Shown one piece after another: positions 56,690 to 64,000 of a stretch of DNA of 64,000 bases. The notes under the pieces are model-generated. The model was not told the DNA's origin and searched no databases. It saw only the letters and a program-made list of their open reading frames with translations. A program made the translations under genes and the position numbers. Source of the stretch: Craterostigma plantagineum (taxonomy: Eukaryota > Streptophyta > Magnoliopsida > Lamiales > Linderniaceae); assembly GCA_027422505.1 (NCBI GenBank), contig JAPQWV010000018.1:16820001-16884000 (forward strand), read 5' to 3'. Every line of letters begins with the position of its first letter. Within the stretch, counting starts at the first letter, position 1.

Positions 56690-59600
56690 AGGAGAGAAAG
56701 AGAGAGAAAGAGTACCTCGTGTAAGGCAGGAGCATCATTTGTTCCATCGCCAGTTACAGCGACGACATGTCCTCTCTTCCTCAATGCTTGCACCAACAGT
56801 AGCTTGTCATTTGGCGATGATCGTCCCATAACCTAAGACAAACACACACAATTCACAGATTATACATAAATATAGATACTTTCAGACTTTTAAATATAGT
56901 ACGCAAGCCAACTATTGAGTACCGAAATTCTGTCAGCAACTTCTAGCCTCTGTTCTTCAGACATGCTACGAAAAGTCTTGCCCTCGATGAGATTAGGCTC
57001 AGTAGCGTCTGCATCTGAGCCTAAGATCCCACACTCCAAAGCTATGGCTCGAGCTGTCTGAAGATTGTCTCCAGTGACCATTCTTACCTGTTTAAACCGC
57101 AACAAAAAGTCGTAATAAATAAGAAAGTTTAAGGCCATACATGCAATAAAGTTTCATGAGTTCGCATACCTTAACACCAGCCTTAACGCATAACTGAACT
57201 GAATCTCTTACACCAGGCCGGCAAGGATCCTACGTTTCGTTCGAATTTAACTTCTTTCGTTAGGAAAAATGGTGATACGACAACCTTAAATGTATCTTTC
57301 AAATTTGTAATAGAATGAGAAGAATATAAGCACCTTGATACCGACAATTGCTAACAAAATGAGATCGGTTTCAGGCAATTGCCAGCTTTCGATTTCGTCT
57401 TCGTTTGTTGGAACCTTCTCAGACTCGCAAGTTCTATATGCAATGGCGACACAACGTAGGCTTGCTGCTGCCATATCTTCAATGCATTTTTTGTAAAGCG
57501 ATAGCTGCGTAATCACATCATTGAAAAAGATAACATCGTACAGTTCCAAACTTGGGAGTTAAGACAGCATCATTTACAACAATAATGTTTTTCTTAGAAA
57601 AAAAAAAAAAGAAAGTCGTGGCATACCTTTTCGTCGTCCATCGGTAAAACTTCACCGTTTGCATCGATATAACTGGAACAACAAGCAAGTACAATCTCCG
57701 CAGCGCCTTTCCAATGCACATGAATTTCAGAATCCGACTGCAGTTGTAAGAACACATGGAAATGAAAAAACATTACACAAGTTAGTCTACAAAAAGGAGA
57801 CATAGACCGTCGAATATGAAAGTGAAATTACCAGTTTTACAGCAACGCCCCCTCGCTTTTTCTCGGAATTAAATGGAAAAGCATGTATGATGGCAGACTC
57901 TGACCTTGCAGAAGAAAAATCCATTCCGAGCTGTAAGAGAATCACTAAATTAAAACAAAATTTCACCTAATCTTGCAAAAACAAAATATATAAATAAAAC
58001 CATTACACTTAATCCCCACTGCAGGATAGCCTTTTCCGTCGGCGACCCAGAAAGCTCGAGATCACCACCGCCCTGTCAGGAAATCGGATTACAATGAGCC
58101 ATCAGAAATATTGAAGTATTTCAATTACAATTATTACACAAACCTCGGGGACAAACACACTTCCAGTAGTGTTTTGTGCAATGCCTTCGACGAGCAAAGA
58201 GACAACCCTAGGAGGGAGCATGGACTTGTTGTCTGGAGGGTCAATCTTGTTTCCACAGCCATGAACTTCAACCACCGTCATCTGCGAGAAAACAGATCGA
58301 TAATAAACAACAGAGGCATGGGATGCTACGAATGCATACCCATCGCTGTTATAGAACTTGTTAGAAAGAAACCTGATTCAACGTTAGCGTCCCAGTTTTA
58401 TCGCTGCATATCGTCGTCGCGCTGCCCATTGTTTCACAAGCCGATAGCCTCCTGACCTGCACAATCGCACAAGAGCTCCGGGTAAAAGAAATGGAAAAAA
58501 CGATTAATACGATGGGAAATTACTGTAATAGAACTAAAAAACAGTTGCTCACCAGGGCCTTATCCGCCATCATTTTCCTCATTGAGTAAGCAAGCCTGTA
58601 AAGAACCATGAGAAATTATTGTAATAGAACTAACAAACAGTTGAAGATATCATGTCATAAAAAGTAAGTCGTCATTCTAACATAAACTTACGTAAGGGTA
58701 ACAGCCAAAGGTAGCCCCTCTGGCACCGCGACGACAACAATTGTAACCTAGGAATTTCCATCATCTCAGGCCAAGGCACAGGCATTTAGGATAAAAGAGA
58801 GACAACATGCCATATTATATAAAGCACTTACTGCAACGGTAAATATTCTTATGAATCCGTTTATTGCATCACCGACCCCTGTCTTCCCGGGTGTGAACTG
58901 GACAGTGCCATCGGGATTCGTAGTATGACCCGTAAAAAATCTGCTCAAAACATAGGTTATTACATGCTATAACATTAAAAGTTGGACCGTGAATTGTCCA
59001 AAATATGGTTACCTGATTATAAGGATAATGAGGACAGCAACTGCTACTGCGAGCCCAACAATACCGATAAAGGTAGCCACCCCGTTTAATCGTACCTGTA
59101 CTAACAATGTCATAAATCAACAAAAAAGATCTAATAATTCATGAAGTTCGTGCACTGCAAGAACATCAAACCTGCAACGGGGTTTCTTCGCCATTATCCT
59201 CTGAGATACTTGCCATGAGCAAACCCCACTCTGTGTTAATTCCCACACTTGTCACCTGGTAAAATCTCGAATATTGAATTTACATTGCAACTCATTCATA
59301 TGCCAATCATGTAATAAAATGTGAAGACAACATACCAACATGCTACCATATCCATCAGCAACTTTGCATCCCGACATAAGAAAGGGCGATTTTGAAGAGT
59401 CCTTGTGAACCTAGGAAAAAACAAAAAAAGAAGGGTTTCATTACCGGACAACCTAAGGATCAGACAAAGACGACCTTCTGAACTTACAATTTTACTTTCT
59501 CCTGTCATACTAGACTCGTCCATTGCAAGAGAGTGTCCAGATACTACAAGTCCATCTGCAGGTACCTACGCAGAGACAGCAATGATAACATTGAAAGAAT

Positions 59601-61448
59601 TTAACAAACTGACTTCAGGTCTTAAAATCTTGTGGTAAGAAAATCATTTTCTATGTTTTTTGTGACTACCTGATCACCGATTTTCAGTGGCACGATATCA
59701 CCAACAACTATGTCGAATATCGAAACCTTCATTCTCCTTCCACTCCTGACAACCTAAGGGGATTGCAAGAAGATGTAATAAGAAAAGGGAGGGAGAGTAG
59801 AAGTGTGAAGTAACGTTATATGTAGAAGCACACCTCCATTTGTATGTTCTGCTTTTCCTCGTTCAAGTTCTGAAACTGAAGAGACTGTCTGTAATCACTA
59901 ACAGCTGCAAGCACATTGACAACGATGGTTCAGTTGCCAAAGCACAGACGAAGATATGCTGAGTAGGTACAAAAGACATTAACATTGAAAAATACCAGTG
60001 AATATGATCACTATAAGAACTGCCATTGCAATGCTTCCTCCATCATACCAGCCTTCTTTAATACCCTATAAAATTCGAAGAAATAAACGTTGTTCTACAT
60101 ATAATCTTTAACGGTACGAGGAGGTAAGAACTTCACTTCACATGCAATAGATGGACATTGCTTTTCTATTTCAACTAAGATTTCAAACTTGAACAAGAAA
60201 CATAAGTAGGAAAAGTGATTTATAGACATCAAAAGGCCCAGTGGCCATATTGTAATAATAGTGTCATTCGACGCTACTGAACTAAACTCATATTTACCTC
60301 AGTTTTGATGCCTAAAGCTAATGAAGCAGCTGCAGCCACCATCAAGATGATCAATGTAGTATCACGGCAAGCATCCCACACAAAACTCTATTCAGACATC
60401 CAAAAGATTGTTAGAATTTTCCTCTGTCCTGTGTCTGCAGTATTATAACAAACAAATACTTACCCAGAAGCCCTTTCCTTTCTTTTTAGGATATGTGTTC
60501 GAACCGAAAACATTCTTTCGGTTCATTACATCATTCTCATCACCAGCGACACCTTTATCTGGATTCGACTTTAACTTCTCGGCTATTCCTATGACCTGGG
60601 CTCCACAAAAACTAGCGGTAAATACTCCATTAAGTTTGAGCAAATGAGAAAGATTAGTAGCAATGTCAGCAAAGAACTTGCCCCTCCATATTGCTGTAGA
60701 GTTGAGAGGTTGTTTTCTCTGGACATCGAAACTAGTTCATCAGAAGTAATTCCGAATTCGCCAGTTGGAGTTGGGCCAGAGGGTGTCTTGGAAGATGTTG
60801 AGACTAGACGAAGAAACAGAACTTTTTTAGTTTCAAGTTAAGGGCAAACAGGGTAAGACCATCTTTTACACAACCTAGTATACTTACTACAAGATCAACA
60901 CTCAAAGATCCAAGACATGATTATGTAATATTAACTGTTCAAACGCAGTCTGGAAAAACTTACCACTCTGCCCTTGCCCAGCTTCTTGAAAAAGAACAGC
61001 AGCCTAGTTCCGACAATCAACTCATTAGCGCTTAAACTAACGATCAGTGTTCATGACCTGACCAGAGATGTAATAACAACACTCACCCGAATGACCTGTG
61101 CGTGCATTCTTATCTTAGCAATCAACTGTCTCTTCTCTTCTTCTTTCTTCAAGTCCAACGTATAACGGAATCGCCGAGAAGCATTCAGTACAAGCGCAGC
61201 TTTCTGTAATATAACCAACCATTTGTTCGAAAAAAAATTATTACAAAAATCAGAGATACACAATATTCAGTTAGTAAATATCTCACCCTCCACCGCCGCA
61301 ACCGATCAATAGGAGCACTTTTGGTGCGGACGATATCAAAAGGTCCCAAACCTTCATCGTCGTCGTAGTAACGGCGACTGTCGCCGGCCTCGATGTCGTG
61401 CTGGCGACCGCCGTCCGGCGACGATTTGAAGTGTCCGTTGCTACTCAT
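55204..61448 (-). CDS. ACA: Autoinhibited P2B Ca2+-ATPase (ACA8/9/10 group)
   Basis: This encodes a calmodulin-regulated Ca2+ pump, in this group mostly of the plasma membrane. I can join 33 exons in phase from the ATG at 61448 to the TAA at 55204-55206, giving about 1084 residues (the group has about 1070-1090). The first exons are 61287-61448, 61087-61203, 60964-61003 and 60682-60803; the last is 55204-55312. Key parts are the N-terminal autoinhibitory/calmodulin region [20 protein letters not shown] (about 51-70), the actuator TGES (317-320), PEGLP (about 448), the phosphorylation motif DKTGTLT (Asp 491), KGAAE in the nucleotide domain, and the hinge [10 protein letters not shown] (about 797). 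[20 protein letters not shown] begins the C-terminal membrane domain. Intron 4 uses a GC donor (GCAAGT); the rest are GT-AG. A 38-codon in-frame extension upstream of the ATG (from 61562) is less likely to be the start. No lesion is seen. Confidence 0.95.
56659..56712. repeat. (GA)n-rich run in an ACA intron
   Basis: Imperfect GA/GAGAGAAA run inside the intron between the exons at 56533-56631 and 56716-56832. Confidence 0.8.
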
Positions 61449-61689
61449 TTCCTCGTTCGATTTCTTCTTCTCCCCTGTTTCACATAGATGACGCAGTGGC
61501 TTTAACTTCACAAACAAAACGAGCAAGACATTTCGCAGAATCAAGCGACGGAGAAAAATCAAAGCCGATACAAATTATGGGAAAAAAAAAAGAAAAAAGC
61601 GACCTCTGCTTTCTTCACCAACTTCTGTTCGTTCCTTACGTTACTATGAATCTGCTATAGTACGAAACTGCTACTGGCGTTTTGTCTTC

Positions 61690-61720
<31 letters not shown>

Positions 61721-63506
61721 CGTTGAAGGAGAAGGGAAACGAATCAAATTCTATTTGATTAACGATCTTTTTTGATATTTATTATCCTAAAACTTCGACG
61801 TGTCGTGAAATATTTTATACTTGGAATTCGAGAAACGAGCAAGTAAATAAAAGGGGCAATTTTTATTCTGTCTTGAGGGGACTGAATTCTAATTCAGGCC
61901 TTATCTAGAAAAAAATTGTACTGTTTCATTATTCTGCAATATCATTTCATGATCTATAGTACCACTTCATTGTTATGCAGTATCACTTCATTTGTTCTGC
62001 AGTACCACTTCCTTATTACTGCAGAATTGGATCCTTAAAACTAAATTTTATACTGATAGGGCCGGAATCCGATTTAAAAACCTAAAGGGCCTCAAACGTA
62101 GTATACCTAAATAGTTCATAAAAGCTGGTTAACTTCCCTATGAATTGATCTCAAAATTTAATACAAAATTTTAAAAGAAGGATGCTTCATAATTACATTA
62201 TGGAAATATTTTAGAATATAAGCAAACGTGGAAGAAATATATTCTTTTCTTTGGTTGCAAAGAAAGTGCTTCCTTGAACTTTGCCACGTAAACGAAGGGA
62301 GAAGCAAAAGTGGGGTTGTTTTCGGACACAAAGATTAGGTTAAAGAGGGACACGTTTATGGGTAGACGTGGATTTGGGACATAATATGCCAAGTTCATGA
62401 AACTTCAATTGGAAAAAAAAAATATATCATTCAAATGTAAATGAACAAGAATATGTGCTTTTGGAACTTGGAAAACATATAGAATAGCATCAAAGACTAT
62501 TATACGCGATACGGCTAGTAACATACACGAGTCCTTAGAAAATAGCATTCAAAGATAATTCAAGTCCTTGTGTACAATTTACTCTTTTTAATTTCCGTTA
62601 CTCTTATAATTGAGATTCCCCTATTTTTTAAGAATATCCTCTTTGATCAAGAAATTTATTGGTCAAAACCTATTCATCCGAATAATCCCTATAGGAAATA
62701 ATAAGTAAATTATCATTTCAAGCCCCGTCAAAATTTTCATTTAATATTTAAGCCCAGGAAAATTTAGTTTTAAGGACCGAATTTCTGCAGTACAACTTCA
62801 TTGTTATACAATACCACAAAACAATCATACCAGTTCATATACATTTTATAACATTTTGCAAGTTTATGTCCTTATCTCTAAATTTTTACAGAAATTGAGA
62901 CTCATAAACAATAATTTTTTCTGTATTTTAAAATTTTAAACAGACCTGAATTCAAATATACCCGAAATAATAACGGCACGGACGAAAGACCATGGCACAT
63001 GTTTGATTGACCTGCCGTACTTGACATGTGTCGCAAGCACTGTACTCTTTCTTCTTTAAATATTATTTATTTTGATTAATCTTAAAATCTTCTTCGATTA
63101 AGCATCTGTCCATCCAAGACATAACTAGGGTAGTTCTAGTCGTTTCTGCTACGACATCAATCTTTGAATGTATCTACAATGATAGGCACTCGTACGTTTA
63201 TTTCTTGTTTTTATTAGTGAATGTACAGATAAATAACCACTTATATAAAAAATTTGCAAGTCAATACACATGTAAGAAAATCTTTTATATAAGTATCCGT
63301 TTGACTGTGTGTAGCATTTTTCCATTTTATATGTGTATTACGTACAACGTCACGCGCTTATATGGTAACTCTATATCGTTTCTGTACGACATCTTAAAGT
63401 TATATGATGTACCATTTTATGCACCACAATACGTTTCTCTATGATAACTAAATTTGTTATATGACGTACCTGCGGACGCGTACCAATGTGCAAAAATTTA
63501 TTCTTG
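61449..63506. other. ACA promoter side and intergenic sequence
   Basis: The left part is the 5' UTR of the ACA gene, with a (GA)n run at about 61694-61725. Further right are CTGCAGTACCACTTCATT-type repeats (61930-62025 and 62787-62815) and a 33-bp inverted repeat. No gene is recognised. Confidence 0.5.
62017..62792. repeat. 33-bp inverted repeat enclosing about 710 bp
   Basis: TACTGCAGAATTGGATCC at 62017 and the following TTAAAACTAAATTTT (to 62049) recur in reverse complement at 62759-62792 with few changes. The enclosed sequence has no recognised gene. It may be a fold-back or MITE-like element. Confidence 0.5.
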
Positions 63507-64000
63507 TTAGATAATTTAGGTAAATGAGGATTTGGTTTTTAGGAGTGGTTTTTTTAAAAGTTGGTTTTTGAAGTAGTTTGATGGAGTGGTTTAAACCACT
63601 CCTCAAATGTGTGTTTAGTCCTTGAATTAAAAAAAAATTATTTTAATTTTTTCTATAAATAGGTCATTAAGGCTTGAAAAGAAAACACACACACAAGAAA
63701 TAAAAGAAAAAAAATATACTACTTCATCAAATATTGTTTCTACTATAATTCTTATTCCGTTCGTAGTCGGTGTCGTTTTTGTGCTAAACGAACGCCGTGT
63801 TTTTCGAAGTATCCTGGGAAATAGACGCTCGTTAAAAAACCTCTAGCACATACGTGAGGGAGCGAATCTATTTTAAGGAAATTGTGTGTTACACAATCTT
63901 CGAATATATATATTTATTATTTTTTCTCTCCCAGCCAACAATCTTAAAATAGATCCAACGATCCTGCAAAGATGTCAGACAATGTGGATTTCCTCAACAA
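63507..64000 (+). other. Possible LTR/leader of a copia-type element, cut by the window end
   Basis: TGTTAGATAA begins a stretch that reaches CCAGCCAACA near 63943, a TG...CA span of LTR type. A TATA box (CTATAAATAG) lies near 63652. A leader containing GAAATAGACGCTCG and GAGGGAGCGAATC follows; I recall such strings from leaders of plant copia elements. An ATG at 63972 opens MSDNVDFLN and runs off the window. No primer site is obvious, so it could be an ordinary gene start. Confidence 0.35.

Noticed and set aside
61449..61562. Upstream in-frame ATG as the ACA start
   Set aside because: The extension is not typical of the group, whereas [11 protein letters not shown] resembles the known N-termini followed by the calmodulin-binding region.

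Overview
This window is nuclear DNA of a flowering plant. It is AT-rich, its genes have many short introns with plant-type splice sites, and it is packed with Ty1/copia, Ty3/gypsy, Helitron-like and TIR-type transposon sequence. Protein similarity, judged by eye, suggests a eudicot and perhaps an asterid. The sequence alone does not fix the species.

Three host genes read as intact, all on the minus strand. A vacuolar cation/proton exchanger of the CAX family (764-3785) has nine exons giving about 448 residues. A single-exon PHF5A/RDS3-type SF3b splicing factor subunit (4749-5081) gives 110 residues. A plasma-membrane-type autoinhibited Ca2+-ATPase of the ACA8/9/10 group (55204-61448) has 33 exons giving about 1084 residues. 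CAX and ACA proteins both remove Ca2+ from the cytosol, one into the vacuole by H+ exchange and one by ATP hydrolysis. Nothing shows their presence in one window to be more than coincidence.

From about 7.4 to 20.1 kb lies a tandem duplication of a pyruvate decarboxylase (PDC) gene. Both copies are now broken, by different lesions. A 2.05-kb solo gypsy LTR sits in the flank between them, and the second copy preserves the matching empty site. A 4.85-kb copia element splits the second copy. Two short Helitron-like elements lie upstream.

From 21.7 to 25.7 kb and from 47.0 to 51.5 kb lie at least four broken CYP716-type P450 genes or fragments (a family known for triterpenoid oxidation). One is split by a copia-like element lacking pol, whose interior carries sequence resembling the C-terminus of the ER chaperone BiP joined to a piece resembling HSP90. 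Another is split by a 1.23-kb TIR transposon. A broken MSR/GT106 (O-fucosyltransferase-like) gene follows at 52.6-54.6 kb.

The centre (27776-41918) is a complete, very young Athila-type Ty3/gypsy element with 1.67-kb LTRs differing at only two places that I could see. It has an uninterrupted 1859-residue gag-pol and a 439-residue ORF2 preceded by a probable intron. Several features go beyond the standard element plan: a 54-residue antisense ORF with a membrane segment and its own TATA box, seven palindromic TCACGGCCGTGA units in the U3 part of the LTR with a related array in front of ORF2, three hairpin units sharing one invariant 11-base loop, and a duplicated polypurine tract. The hairpins recur in the diverged solo LTR with compensating arm changes. 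These are the strongest candidates for undescribed biology in the window.
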